From Variovorax sp. SG517 (GTDB taxonomy: Bacteria; Pseudomonadota; Gammaproteobacteria; Burkholderiales; Burkholderiaceae_C), in NCBI RefSeq assembly GCF_013376045.1, contig NZ_JABMJG010000008.1, positions 310,001-374,000 of the forward strand: DNA of 64,000 nucleotides, read 5' to 3'. The notes beneath the pieces are model-generated. The model saw only the letters and a list, made by a program, of their open reading frames with translations, did no database searches and was not told where the DNA came from. Shown here piece after piece: positions 1 to 8,102 of this stretch; position 1 is the first letter of the stretch, and each line of letters begins with the position of its first letter. A program made the position numbers and the translations under genes.

Positions 1-1028
1 CGCTCATCTGCAACGATGCCGCGCTTCTGCAGCTGTGCTGCAACGAGCGGCGCGAGTTCATCGCCGCTCTTCGCCTTGATGTACTGCGCGTTGACCCACG
101 CGAGCTTGGCCGCATCCCACTGCGCGGGGCTCTTCGACAGGTGCGAACCGTCGAACCAGCTCACCATCTGCTCGCGCGTGAATAGCTCGTCGTCGCCATG
201 GCTCCAGCCGAGGCGCGCGAGGTAGTTCAACATCGCTTCGGGCAGGTAGCCGTTGTCCTCGTAGGCAGTGACGCTCACCGCGCCGCGGCGCTTCGAGAGC
301 TTCTGCCCATCGTCGCCGAGGATCACCGGCACGTGGCCGAACTCGGGCAGCGGCGCACCCAGCGCGCGGAAGATGTTGATCTGCCACGGCGTGTTGTTGA
401 TGTGCTCGTCGCCGCGGAACACGTGCGTGATGTTCATGTCCCAGTCGTCGACCACCACGGCGAAGTTATAGGTCGGCACACCGTCGGGCCGCAGGATGAT
501 CAGGTCGTCGATTTCGCGGTTGTTGATGGTGATCTCGCCCTTCACGAGGTCGTTCCACGTCACGTCGCCTTCGGGCGGGTTGCAGAAGCGCACCACTGGC
601 GGCACGCCTTCAGGCACGGGCGGCAGCACCTTGCCCGGCTCGGGGCGCCAGCGGCGGTCGTACAGCGTCTTCTCGCCACGTGCACGTTGCGCCTCGCGCA
701 TCTCCTCGAGTTCCGCAGGGGTGCAGTAGCAGTAGTAGGCGGTGCCCGCCGCGATCATCTGCGCGATCACTTCGCGATAGCGCTCGAGGCGCTGCATCTG
801 GTAGATCGGGCCTTCGTCGTATTCGAGGCCGAGCCAGTGCATCGACGCGAGGATCTGGTCGGTCGAGTCCTGCGTGGAACGCGCCACGTCGGTGTCCTCG
901 ATGCGCAGCACGAACTCGCCGCCGTAGTGGCGCGCATAGGCCCACGAGTAGAGGGCCGTGCGAGCCGTGCCCAGGTGAAGAAAACCCGTGGGGGATGGTG
1001 CGATGCGGGTGCGTACTTTGCCGGTCAT
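1..1028 (-). CDS. gltX: glutamate--tRNA ligase, N-terminal 342 residues (truncated by window edge)
   Basis: Class I aminoacyl-tRNA synthetase that charges tRNA-Glu in the cytoplasm. The reading frame runs from ATG at 1028 to the window edge, so the anticodon-binding C-terminus is missing. The N-terminus opens with TGKVRTRIAPSPTGFLHLG, which holds the HIGH-type ATP motif (HLG near residue 18). The second signature KLSKR lies at residues 243-247. A C-x-C pair (YYCYCTPAE) follows the first Rossmann half, as in many bacterial GluRS proteins. The start lies only 4 nt after the metZ stop, so it is probably cotranscribed with metZ. Family identity is clear from the motifs; discriminating versus non-discriminating type cannot be judged without the C-terminus. 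Confidence 0.95.
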   Translation of the reverse strand, partial: MTGKVRTRIAPSPTGFLHLGTARTALYSWAYARHYGGEFVLRIEDTDVARSTQDSTDQILASMHWLGLEYDEGPIYQMQRLERYREVIAQMIAAGTAYYCYCTPAELEEMREAQRARGEKTLYDRRWRPEPGKVLPPVPEGVPPVVRFCNPPEGDVTWNDLVKGEITINNREIDDLIILRPDGVPTYNFAVVVDDWDMNITHVFRGDEHINNTPWQINIFRALGAPLPEFGHVPVILGDDGQKLSKRRGAVSVTAYEDNGYLPEAMLNYLARLGWSHGDDELFTREQMVSWFDGSHLSKSPAQWDAAKLAWVNAQYIKAKSGDELAPLVAAQLQKRGIVADE

Positions 1029-1032
1029 TTCG

Positions 1033-2259
1033 TTATCGTGGATTCAGTGTGCTCAGGCCGCGCGCGATGTCGGCCTTGATGTCTTCGACGTGCTCGAGGC
1101 CCACCGCGAGGCGGATCAGCCCCTGGCCGATGCCCGCGGCCTGGCGCTGCGCTTCGGTCAGCCGGCCATGCGAAGTGGTGCCGGGGTGCGTGATGATGGT
1201 CTTCACGTCGCCGAGGTTGGTGGCCAGGCTCACCACGCGCGTGCTGTTCATGACGTGGAAGGCATTGGCGCGCGCCGTCTCGGGCGAGTCGCCGACCACG
1301 TCGAACGACACCACCGCGCCGCCCTGCCCCGACTGCTGCTGCATGGCCAGCTCATGCTGTGCATGCGATGCGAGCCCGGGGTAGTACACGCGCGAGACGC
1401 CCGGCTGCTTCTCGAGCCACTGCGCGATCTCCATCGCATTGGTGCAATGCGCCTTCATGCGGATGCCCAGCGTCTCGATGCCCTTGAGCACCACCCACGC
1501 GTTGAACGGCGCCAGCGCCATGCCGGCGGTGCGCACGATGGGCCCGAACACGTCGACGATGAGCTTCGAGGGACCGCAGATCGCGCCCGCCATCACGCGG
1601 CCCTGGCCGTCGAGATGCTTGGTGCCGGAATGAATGACGAGGTCCGCGCCCAGTGCCGCCGGACGCTGCAGGATCGGCGTACAGAAGCAGTTGTCGACCG
1701 CCAGCAGCGCGCCCGCGGCGTGCGCCACGTCGGCCAGCGCGCGGATGTCGCAGACCTCGGTGAGCGGATTGGTCGGCGTCTCGGCGAACAGCAGCTTCGT
1801 GTTGGGCTTCACGGCCGCGCGCCATTCGGCCACGTCGGTCTGCGACACGAAGGTGGTCTCGACGCCGAATTTGGCGAACTCCTTGCCGAACAGGTTCAGC
1901 GTGGAGCCGAACACCGAGCGCGAGCAGACCACATGGTCGCCGGCCTTCAGCAGGCCCATGCACATCATGAGGATCGCGCCCATGCCGGTCGATGCGCCGA
2001 TGGCCGCTTCCGTGCCCTCGAGCGCCGCGATGCGCTGCTCGAAGCTGGTCACGGTCGGGTTCGAGGTGCGCGAATAGGTGAAACCCGGCTCGGTGCCGGC
2101 GAAGCGGCGCATCGAGGTCTCGGCATCGGGCTGCACGAAGCCGCTGGTCAGGAAGAGCGCGTCGGAATGCTCACCGTACTGGCTCGGTGCGAGGCCGGTG
2201 CGCAGCGCGAGCGTCTCGGGGTGCAGCCCGGGCGGCAGTGTTCGATCGTCGTCGGTCAC
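1033..2259 (-). CDS. metZ: O-succinylhomoserine sulfhydrylase
   Basis: PLP enzyme (Cys/Met metabolism family) that makes homocysteine from O-succinylhomoserine and sulfide. The product is 408 residues. The PLP lysine is K214 in SGTKHLDGQGR, a form typical of MetZ; NLFGKEFAKFG and FAETPTNPLTEV also fit the family. I chose the GTG at 2259 because GAGGG lies just upstream and because the longer frame adds an arginine-rich stretch that overlaps purF in another frame. It sits 11 nt after the purF stop and 4 nt before gltX, so it belongs to the minus-strand run that starts at folC. MetB/MetC paralogues are the alternative, but motif details favour MetZ. Confidence 0.92.
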   Translation of the reverse strand: MTDDDRTLPPGLHPETLALRTGLAPSQYGEHSDALFLTSGFVQPDAETSMRRFAGTEPGFTYSRTSNPTVTSFEQRIAALEGTEAAIGASTGMGAILMMCMGLLKAGDHVVCSRSVFGSTLNLFGKEFAKFGVETTFVSQTDVAEWRAAVKPNTKLLFAETPTNPLTEVCDIRALADVAHAAGALLAVDNCFCTPILQRPAALGADLVIHSGTKHLDGQGRVMAGAICGPSKLIVDVFGPIVRTAGMALAPFNAWVVLKGIETLGIRMKAHCTNAMEIAQWLEKQPGVSRVYYPGLASHAQHELAMQQQSGQGGAVVSFDVVGDSPETARANAFHVMNSTRVVSLATNLGDVKTIITHPGTTSHGRLTEAQRQAAGIGQGLIRLAVGLEHVEDIKADIARGLSTLNPR

Positions 2260-2270
2260 TTCGGCTGCCC

Positions 2271-3773
2271 TCACTCGCTGTGATTGGGGAGCGCGAGGCG
2301 CGAAGAGTCCTCTTCGGTCTCTTCGATGCGCGGGCGGTTGCCGTTCATGCGCGAGATGGCTTCGGTGTCGATATCGCCGGTCACGTACACGCCGTCGAAG
2401 CACGATGCGTCGAAGCCGTCGAGCTTGCCGTTGAGCGAGCCGATGGCGCGCTTCATGGCGTCGACGTCCTGATAGATCAGCGCGTCGCAGCCGATCAGTT
2501 CACGGATTTCCTCGACGCTGCGATCGTGTGCCACCAGTTCGTCCTTGGTCGGCATGTCGATGCCGTAGACGTTGGGGTAGCGCACCGGCGGCGCGGCACT
2601 GGCCAGGTAGACCTTGCGGGCGCCCGCGTCGCGCGCCATCTGCACGATTTCGCGACTGGTGGTGCCGCGCACGATGGAGTCGTCGACCAGCAACACGTTG
2701 CGGCCCTTGAACTCGCTGCCGATCACGTTGAGCTTCTGGCGCACCGATTTCTTGCGCACGCCCTGCCCCGGCATGATGAAGGTGCGGCCGACGTAGCGGT
2801 TCTTCACGAAGCCCTCGCGGTACGGCACGCCCAGCAGGTGTGCCAGCTGCGTGGCGCTCGGGCGGCTCGACTCGGGAATCGGGATGATCACGTCGATCTG
2901 GTTCGGCGGCACCGTCGACACCACGCGCTTGGCCAGCGTCTCGCCCAGGTTCAGGCGTGCCTGGTAGACCGAGATGCCGTCGAGCACCGAGTCCGGACGG
3001 GCCAGGTAGACGAATTCGAAGATGCAGGGGTTGAGCGTCGGCGACTCGGCGCACTGCATCGAATGGACGTTGCCCTCGAGGTCGATGAACACCGCCTCGC
3101 CCGGATTGATGTTGCGCTCGAAGGTATGGCCCGAGCCTTCCAGCGCGACCGATTCGCTCGCCACCATCACGGTGCCGTCGGCGCTGCGGCCCATGCACAG
3201 CGGCCGGATGCCGTACGGATCGCGGAAGGCCAGCAGGCCATGGCCGGCGATCAGCGACACCACGGCATACGAGCCGCGCAGGCGCTTGTGCATGCTCTTC
3301 ACGGCAGCGAACACTTCGGCCGGATGCAGCGGCACGCCCCGCGAGGCGCGCTCGAGTTCGTGCGCCAGCACGTTGAGCAGCACTTCGGAGTCGCTCTCGG
3401 TGTTGGTGTGGCGATGGTCGGTGGAGAACAGCTCCGAACGCAGCGCGTGGGCATTGGTCAGGTTGCCGTTGTGCACCAGCACGATGCCGAAGGGCGCGTT
3501 CACGTAGAAGGGCTGGGCCTCTTCCTCGCTGTAGGCGTTGCCGGCGGTCGGGTAGCGCACCTGGCCCAGGCCCACGCTGCCCGGCAGCGCGCGCATGTTG
3601 CGCGTGCGGAACACGTCGCGGACCATCCCCTTGGCCTTGTGCATGAAGAACTTGCGTTCCTGCAGCGTGACGATGCCTGCGGCGTCCTGGCCGCGGTGCT
3701 GCAGGAGCAGCAGCGCGTCATAGAGCAGCTGATTGACGGGTGCGTTGCTGACAACGCCGACGATTCCACACAT
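2271..3773 (-). CDS. purF: amidophosphoribosyltransferase
   Basis: First committed step of purine synthesis: PRPP plus glutamine gives phosphoribosylamine. The 500-residue product begins MCGIVGVVSN, so the N-terminal nucleophile Cys is exposed directly after Met removal, without a propeptide. The Ntn glutaminase domain fills roughly residues 1-235. The phosphoribosyltransferase domain follows, with the PRPP loop LLVDDSIVRGTT near residue 365. Length matches the proteobacterial family. It lies between cvpA (12 nt upstream) and metZ (11 nt downstream), the conserved cvpA-purF-metZ order. Confidence 0.97.
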   Translation of the reverse strand: MCGIVGVVSNAPVNQLLYDALLLLQHRGQDAAGIVTLQERKFFMHKAKGMVRDVFRTRNMRALPGSVGLGQVRYPTAGNAYSEEEAQPFYVNAPFGIVLVHNGNLTNAHALRSELFSTDHRHTNTESDSEVLLNVLAHELERASRGVPLHPAEVFAAVKSMHKRLRGSYAVVSLIAGHGLLAFRDPYGIRPLCMGRSADGTVMVASESVALEGSGHTFERNINPGEAVFIDLEGNVHSMQCAESPTLNPCIFEFVYLARPDSVLDGISVYQARLNLGETLAKRVVSTVPPNQIDVIIPIPESSRPSATQLAHLLGVPYREGFVKNRYVGRTFIMPGQGVRKKSVRQKLNVIGSEFKGRNVLLVDDSIVRGTTSREIVQMARDAGARKVYLASAAPPVRYPNVYGIDMPTKDELVAHDRSVEEIRELIGCDALIYQDVDAMKRAIGSLNGKLDGFDASCFDGVYVTGDIDTEAISRMNGNRPRIEETEEDSSRLALPNHSE

Positions 3774-3785
3774 GAACGATTCCCC

Positions 3786-4271
3786 TTAGGGCAGGTAGCT
3801 GGCCAACTTTTCAGGCAGGGAGGGCTTGAGGCCCTGCAATGCCGCATCGAGAACAACGGCGCTGCGCGATTCGTGCCACCAGGCACTGTCGCTCAACACC
3901 AGCAAATGGACAACGACGGCGAACACGAGCAGGGCCACCACGCCCCGCGCCGCACCAAACGCCGCGCCCAGAATCCGGTCCACCGGCCGCAAACCCACGA
4001 CCGTGATCAACTTGCGCGTGAGCGCTGCCACCAGCCCCACGCCGAACACTACCGCCACGAACACCAGCACAAAGGCCAGCGGGTAGCGCCACGCTCCCTG
4101 CGGGTCGCCGAACGGCAGCCATGCCGCCACGCCCGACGCCAGCCACTGGGCTGCAATGAAGGCGGCCACCCATCCGATCAGCGAAATCACCTCGAACACC
4201 AGCCCGCGCACCAGGCCGAAAAGCATCGACACCCCGATGAGCGCGACGGCGATCCAGTCGAGCAAGGCCAC
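3786..4271 (-). CDS. cvpA: CvpA family inner-membrane protein
   Basis: Small integral membrane protein of the CvpA (colicin V production) family, whose biochemical role is not settled. The 161 residues hold about four hydrophobic segments (near 3-25, 28-48, 64-86 and 103-126), and the loop RPVDRILGAAFGAARG is the family signature. It is 12 nt upstream of purF and 21 nt downstream of the SPOR gene, the usual betaproteobacterial arrangement. The ATG at 4271 gives a normal CvpA N-terminus (MALLDWIAVA). Confidence 0.93.
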   Translation of the reverse strand: MALLDWIAVALIGVSMLFGLVRGLVFEVISLIGWVAAFIAAQWLASGVAAWLPFGDPQGAWRYPLAFVLVFVAVVFGVGLVAALTRKLITVVGLRPVDRILGAAFGAARGVVALLVFAVVVHLLVLSDSAWWHESRSAVVLDAALQGLKPSLPEKLASYLP

Positions 4272-4292
4272 GGCAACGGAAGGCGACGACTC

Positions 4293-5171
4293 TTACAACG
4301 TGAGGATCGCGGCCGACAAAGACAAGCCCTTGACCTTCTCGGCAGCGCGGTCGGCCTCGGCACGCGAGCTGAAGGGACCGACACGCACACGCGTGCGCTC
4401 ACCGTCGGCCGTCTTCGCAACGTGCACATAGGTCTTGAGACCGGCCTTCTCGAGCTTCTGGCGCACCTCGCGCGCCTTGTCGGCATCGGCGAAGGCGCCG
4501 ACCTGCACCACGAAACGGCCGGCATCGTCGGCTGCGGCAGGCTTGGCCGCGGCAGCGGTGGCGGGCTTGCCCTCGAGCAGCGCGCGGGCACGAGCGCCAT
4601 CGTCGACGGCAGCGGGCTTGGGTTTCGCTTCGGGCTTGGCTTCCGGCTTCGGCTTGGCCTCGGGCTTGGGTTCCGGCTTGTGTTCGGGTTTTGGTTCCGG
4701 CTTCGGCTCCGGTTTGGGCTCGGGCTTCGGCTTCGGTTCGGGCTTGGGCTCCACGGCCGCGACGGGCGGCTTGGCGGGCACGGGCTTGCCGGGGTCGATC
4801 ACGGTGCCGTCGGCGGTCTCGGTGATCATGCCGCTGGACGAGGAAGAGGCAACGCGCGAGCTGCCGCTGTTGTCGGGCGCCGCCGCCGGCGAGGTGCTCG
4901 CGGCAGGCGCGGGCGTCGCGGGAACGGGCAGCGGCTTGACCTTGTTGCGGTCGGGAATCTCGATGGGGATGTCGACCGACACGGGCCGCGGCTGGGTATC
5001 GAACAGCAGGGGGAAGCCGATCACGCCGAGCAGCACCAGCACAGCCGCGCCGAGCAGCCGGTGGCGCGCACGTCGACGCATGGTTTCGACACTTTCCGCG
5101 GGGACGGCTGCCGGGGCGCCTCGTCCTTCGTTGCCTTGCGGGCCGCGCGTGCGGAACTTGAAAAACGCCAT
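4293..5171 (-). CDS. SPOR domain-containing membrane protein (DedD-like)
   Basis: Predicted bitopic inner-membrane protein of 292 residues that should bind denuded peptidoglycan at the division septum through its C-terminal SPOR domain (FVVQVGAFADADKAREVRQ onward, the last 75 residues or so). The N-terminus MAFFKFR is followed by a basic stretch and one membrane helix (LLGAAVLVLLGVIGFPLLF). A lysine/proline/glutamate-rich spacer (KPEPKP-type repeats) then spans the periplasm. I placed the start at 5171; the frame runs open to 5294, but the extra 41 residues look non-coding. It sits between folC and cvpA. The E. coli relative in the same position is DedD. Confidence 0.88.
   Translation of the reverse strand: MAFFKFRTRGPQGNEGRGAPAAVPAESVETMRRRARHRLLGAAVLVLLGVIGFPLLFDTQPRPVSVDIPIEIPDRNKVKPLPVPATPAPAASTSPAAAPDNSGSSRVASSSSSGMITETADGTVIDPGKPVPAKPPVAAVEPKPEPKPKPEPKPEPKPEPKPEHKPEPKPEAKPKPEAKPEAKPKPAAVDDGARARALLEGKPATAAAAKPAAADDAGRFVVQVGAFADADKAREVRQKLEKAGLKTYVHVAKTADGERTRVRVGPFSSRAEADRAAEKVKGLSLSAAILTL
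4605..4760 (-). repeat. KPEP/KPEA-encoding low-complexity tract inside the SPOR gene
   Basis: Short degenerate units of 6-12 nt encode alternating Lys-Pro-Glu(-Ala/Pro) residues between the membrane helix and the SPOR domain. The DNA is a run of ggcttgggttcc-like words. Such tracts vary in length between strains through slippage and act as extended periplasmic spacers. This is seen directly in the sequence; the functional reading is inference. Confidence 0.8.
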
Positions 5172-5232
5172 GAAGTTCGATCCCTGAAGGAGTGCAGCGA
5201 GCTTGCGCCAGAAGGTGTGTACGGCCCGACGG

Positions 5233-6540
5233 TCAGCCGCCCGGCGACAGGTGTTTGGCTTGCAGCCGGGGGGTGCCGTTTTCGAGCACGCCACCCACGG
5301 TGAAGAACGATCCGAAGACCACGATTCTATCAGCGGCCCCTGCCTGCCCGATGGCCGCGTCCAGCGCCTCCATGGGGCTCGCGTGCACGCTGCCGGAGGC
5401 GTCGGTGCGCTTGTTCTGCGCCTGCCAGGCGGCCAGCAGATCCGGCGCCTTGGCGGCGCGCGGCGTGGGCAGGTCGGTGAAGTACCAGCGGTCGATCAGC
5501 GGTCCGATGCGCGCGAGGATCGGCGCCAGGTCCTTGTCCGCCATCACGCCGAAGACGCCATGCGTGGTGGGGTAGAAGCCCATCGCGTCGAGGTTCTCGG
5601 CCAGCGCGGCCACCGCGTGCGCGTTGTGCGCCACGTCGAGCACCAGTGCCGGCTCGCCCGGCACGATCTGGAAGCGGCCCGGCAGTTCGACCATTGCGAG
5701 CCCGTTGCGCACGGCCTGCGCGGTGATCGGCAACTGCGGCCGCAGCGCCTCGAGCGCCGCCAGCACGCCGGCCGCATTGATGAGCTGGTTGGCGCCGCGC
5801 AGCGCCGGATAGGCCAGCCCGCTGTAGCGCCGCCCGCGGCCCGACCAGCCCCACTGCTGCTTGTCGCCGGAGACGTTGAAGTCGGTTCCGAAGCGCCACA
5901 GGTCGGCGCCGATCGCATTGGCGTGGTCGACCACGCTCTGCGGCGGCACCGGGTCGCTCACAATGGCGGGCTTGCCCGGGCGCATGATCCCGGCCTTCTC
6001 GAAGCCGATGCTCTCGCGGTCGGGACCGAGGTATTCCATGTGGTCGAGGTCGATGCTGGTGATGACCGCGCAGTCGGTGTCGATGATGTTGACCGCGTCG
6101 AGCCGGCCACCCAGGCCGACCTCGAGGATCGCCACGTCGGGCTTCTGCTCGCTCATGCAGTGCAGGATGCCGAGCGTGGTGAACTCGAAATAGGTCAGGG
6201 GCATCTCGCCGCGCGCCTTTTCCACCACTTCGAAGCTTGCTATCAGTTTGGAAGCATCGACGGCCTCGCCCAGGAGCCGCAGCCGCTCCTCGAAGCGCAC
6301 CAGGTGCGGAGAGGTGAACACCGCCGTGCGGTAGCCCGCGTGCGTCAGGATCGATTCGAGCATGGCGCAGGTCGAGCCCTTGCCATTCGTGCCAGCCACA
6401 GTGATCACCGGGCAGCCGAAACGCAGGCCGAGACGCTGCGCCATTTCCTTGGCGCGCTCGAGTCCGAGCTCGATGTTCTTGGGATGGAGTCGCTCGGCGC
6501 GCTCGAGCCAGTCGTTCAGGGTTTCCATGGAGGCGGGCAT
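5233..6540 (-). CDS. folC: bifunctional folylpolyglutamate/dihydrofolate synthase
   Basis: ATP-dependent ligase (Mur-ligase superfamily) that adds glutamate to dihydropteroate and to tetrahydrofolates. The 435-residue product has the P-loop TVAGTNGKGSTCAM near residue 50, the DHMEYLG segment and the C-terminal Mur-ligase domain (VLDVAHNAHAV, then GVFGVMADKD). Starts at MPAS (6540) or METL (6528) are both possible; neither has a strong ribosome site. It is divergent from the ArsC-like gene with only 36 nt between starts, so at least one promoter must lie inside a coding region. It heads the run folC-SPOR-cvpA-purF-metZ-gltX. Confidence 0.95.
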   Translation of the reverse strand: MPASMETLNDWLERAERLHPKNIELGLERAKEMAQRLGLRFGCPVITVAGTNGKGSTCAMLESILTHAGYRTAVFTSPHLVRFEERLRLLGEAVDASKLIASFEVVEKARGEMPLTYFEFTTLGILHCMSEQKPDVAILEVGLGGRLDAVNIIDTDCAVITSIDLDHMEYLGPDRESIGFEKAGIMRPGKPAIVSDPVPPQSVVDHANAIGADLWRFGTDFNVSGDKQQWGWSGRGRRYSGLAYPALRGANQLINAAGVLAALEALRPQLPITAQAVRNGLAMVELPGRFQIVPGEPALVLDVAHNAHAVAALAENLDAMGFYPTTHGVFGVMADKDLAPILARIGPLIDRWYFTDLPTPRAAKAPDLLAAWQAQNKRTDASGSVHASPMEALDAAIGQAGAADRIVVFGSFFTVGGVLENGTPRLQAKHLSPGG

Positions 6541-6576
6541 TGTCGCCGACCCGTCGACCGGGGCATCATCGCGGCC

Positions 6577-6930
6577 ATGACAACCCTATACGGCATCCCG
6601 AACTGCGACACCGTCAAGCGCGCCCGCGCCTGGCTCGACGAACACGGCGTGGAATACACCTTCCACGATTTCAAGAAACAGGGCGTGCCGGAGGCCGAGC
6701 TCGACCACTGGCTGAAGAAGCCCGGTTGGGAGGCACTGGTCAACCGCAAGGGCACCACCTGGCGCAAGCTCGACGACGCCACCCGCGAGGGCGTGGTCGA
6801 CGCCGCGTCGGCGCGTGCCGTGCTGCTGGCCAACCCCAGCCTGATCAAGCGGCCGGTGGTCAACTGGGGCCCGAAAAAGCCCGTTACGACGGGGTTCGAC
6901 GCCGAAACCTGGGCTGTCAACGCCGTGTAA
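6577..6930 (+). CDS. ArsC/Spx-family protein (YffB-like)
   Basis: Thioredoxin-fold protein of 117 residues in the arsenate reductase C / Spx family. It has LYGIPNCDTVKRARAWL at the N-terminus with a single Cys (C10) of the CX3-type active site, and RPVVNWG near the C-terminus in place of the arsenate-binding RPIV-R motif of true ArsC. Members with this form (E. coli YffB) are thought to be glutathione-dependent thiol reductases rather than arsenate reductases. The ATG at 6577 was chosen over upstream in-frame codons because it gives the standard N-terminus. No arsenic-resistance genes are adjacent. Confidence 0.9.
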   Translation: MTTLYGIPNCDTVKRARAWLDEHGVEYTFHDFKKQGVPEAELDHWLKKPGWEALVNRKGTTWRKLDDATREGVVDAASARAVLLANPSLIKRPVVNWGPKKPVTTGFDAETWAVNAV

Positions 6931-6988
6931 ACCGCGGAACCCGACCTGCCACCCGGCGTCGAACTTCGATCCGCATGAGAGACACACC

Positions 6989-7615
6989 ATGAAAAATCGC
7001 AGTTTTCGCTTTCTCGCCGGCATTTCGGTCGCCGGCATGCTGGCCGCCGGCACCGGCCTCGTTCATGCCCAGCAGAACCAGGTGGTCCAGGCCCGGGTGA
7101 TCTCCGCCACCCCGATCCGCGAGACGACCGGCAGCGACGTCAACTACAACGTCACCTACGAATACAACGGCCGCCAGTACACCACCCGCATGAACAGCCG
7201 GCCCGGCGCGACGATCCCGATCCAGGCCGGCGCTTACGGGGTCACGGGCGTGACGGGCGCCACGACCTCCCCGGTGGCGCCGCAGCCGCAGCTGCAGCCC
7301 TATCCGGTCGAGGCCAACAACGGCGGCGGCTATGCCCCTCAGTCCGGCGGCTCGCCGTGGGACAACGTGGTGCCCGAGCCGGGAGTCGTCGTTTCCAGCG
7401 CCCCCGCACCGGTCTACCAGCCGGCCCCGGTTTACGCCGCTCCCGCACCCGTCTACGTGGCGCCTGCCTACGCGTACCCCTATGCCTACCCCTACGTCTA
7501 CCCGCCGGTCGGTGTCTCGCTGAATCTGGGCTATTCGCGCGGCTGGGGCGGCGGCTACTACCGCGGCTACGGCTATCGCGGCTGGGGTGGCTACCGCGGC
7601 GGCTGGCACCGCTGA
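6989..7615 (+). CDS. exported Tyr/Pro-rich hypothetical protein
   Basis: A 208-residue protein with a clear Sec signal peptide (MKNRSFRFLAGISVAGMLAAG, cleavage after VHA). The mature N-terminus QQNQVVQARVISATPIRE resembles the conserved segment of betaproteobacterial glycine-zipper outer-membrane proteins, but no glycine zipper follows. The second half is low complexity: Pro/Ala/Tyr-rich (YPYAYPYVYPP) and then Gly/Tyr/Arg-rich (GWGGGYYRGYGYRG). Probably a periplasmic or cell-surface protein; the function is not recognisable. It follows the YffB-like gene by 58 nt. Confidence 0.8.
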   Translation: MKNRSFRFLAGISVAGMLAAGTGLVHAQQNQVVQARVISATPIRETTGSDVNYNVTYEYNGRQYTTRMNSRPGATIPIQAGAYGVTGVTGATTSPVAPQPQLQPYPVEANNGGGYAPQSGGSPWDNVVPEPGVVVSSAPAPVYQPAPVYAAPAPVYVAPAYAYPYAYPYVYPPVGVSLNLGYSRGWGGGYYRGYGYRGWGGYRGGWHR

Positions 7616-7740
7616 GGCGCCGGCTGGCGGGCTGCAGCGCCCGAGCCCCTAAAATCGAGGGCTTTTCCAACCCTTGACGGGTGCGCCGCTGGTGCGGTGC
7701 GTCCTCGATTCGCTGGCCGCCAAGGCGCCGGCGCCACCCA

Positions 7741-8067
7741 ATGACGACGACTACCGACACTCTGAACAGCGCCGCAGTGGCCACCAAGGCCAATGTGTAT
7801 TTCGACGGCAAGTGCGTGAGCCACAGCCTCACCCTGGCGGACGGCACCAAGAAATCGGTCGGCGTGATCCTGCCGTCCACCCTCACCTTCAACACCGGCG
7901 CCCCCGAGATCATGGAAGGCACCGCCGGCAGCTGCGAATACCAGCTCGCGGGCTCCGACGAATGGATCGCCTCGGGCCCCGGCCAGAAGTTCAACGTGCC
8001 CGGCAACTCCAGCTTCAAGATCCGCGTAGCGGGCGAGCCCTACAGCTACATCTGTCATTTCGGCTGA
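7741..8067 (+). CDS. ppnP: pyrimidine/purine nucleoside phosphorylase (PpnP/YaiE family)
   Basis: Small cupin-fold enzyme (108 residues, DUF1255) that phosphorolyses a wide range of nucleosides to free base and ribose-1-phosphate. It has the family core NVYFDGKCVSH, KKSVGVILPSTLTFNTGAPE and the C-terminal PGNSSFKIRV ... YICHFG. Family length is about 94-108. The ATG at 7741 is preferred over the frame extension to 7681, which reads as non-coding. It is 35 nt upstream of argG and probably cotranscribed with it. Confidence 0.93.
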   Translation: MTTTTDTLNSAAVATKANVYFDGKCVSHSLTLADGTKKSVGVILPSTLTFNTGAPEIMEGTAGSCEYQLAGSDEWIASGPGQKFNVPGNSSFKIRVAGEPYSYICHFG

Positions 8068-8102
8068 GCCGCCCGAAACAACGCCAACCGGACTACCCAG
8101 AC

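Noticed and set aside
2187..5303. 1038-codon plus-strand frame over purF, cvpA and the SPOR gene
   Set aside because: It is His/Arg-rich antisense sequence to three well-supported genes, an artefact of high GC. The same applies to the long frames at 17143-20238 (minus), 44278-48138 (plus) and 53513-57082 (plus).
6577..6930. True arsenate reductase
   Set aside because: The RPIV-R arsenate-binding pattern is not conserved and no ars genes are nearby; YffB-like is the better call.
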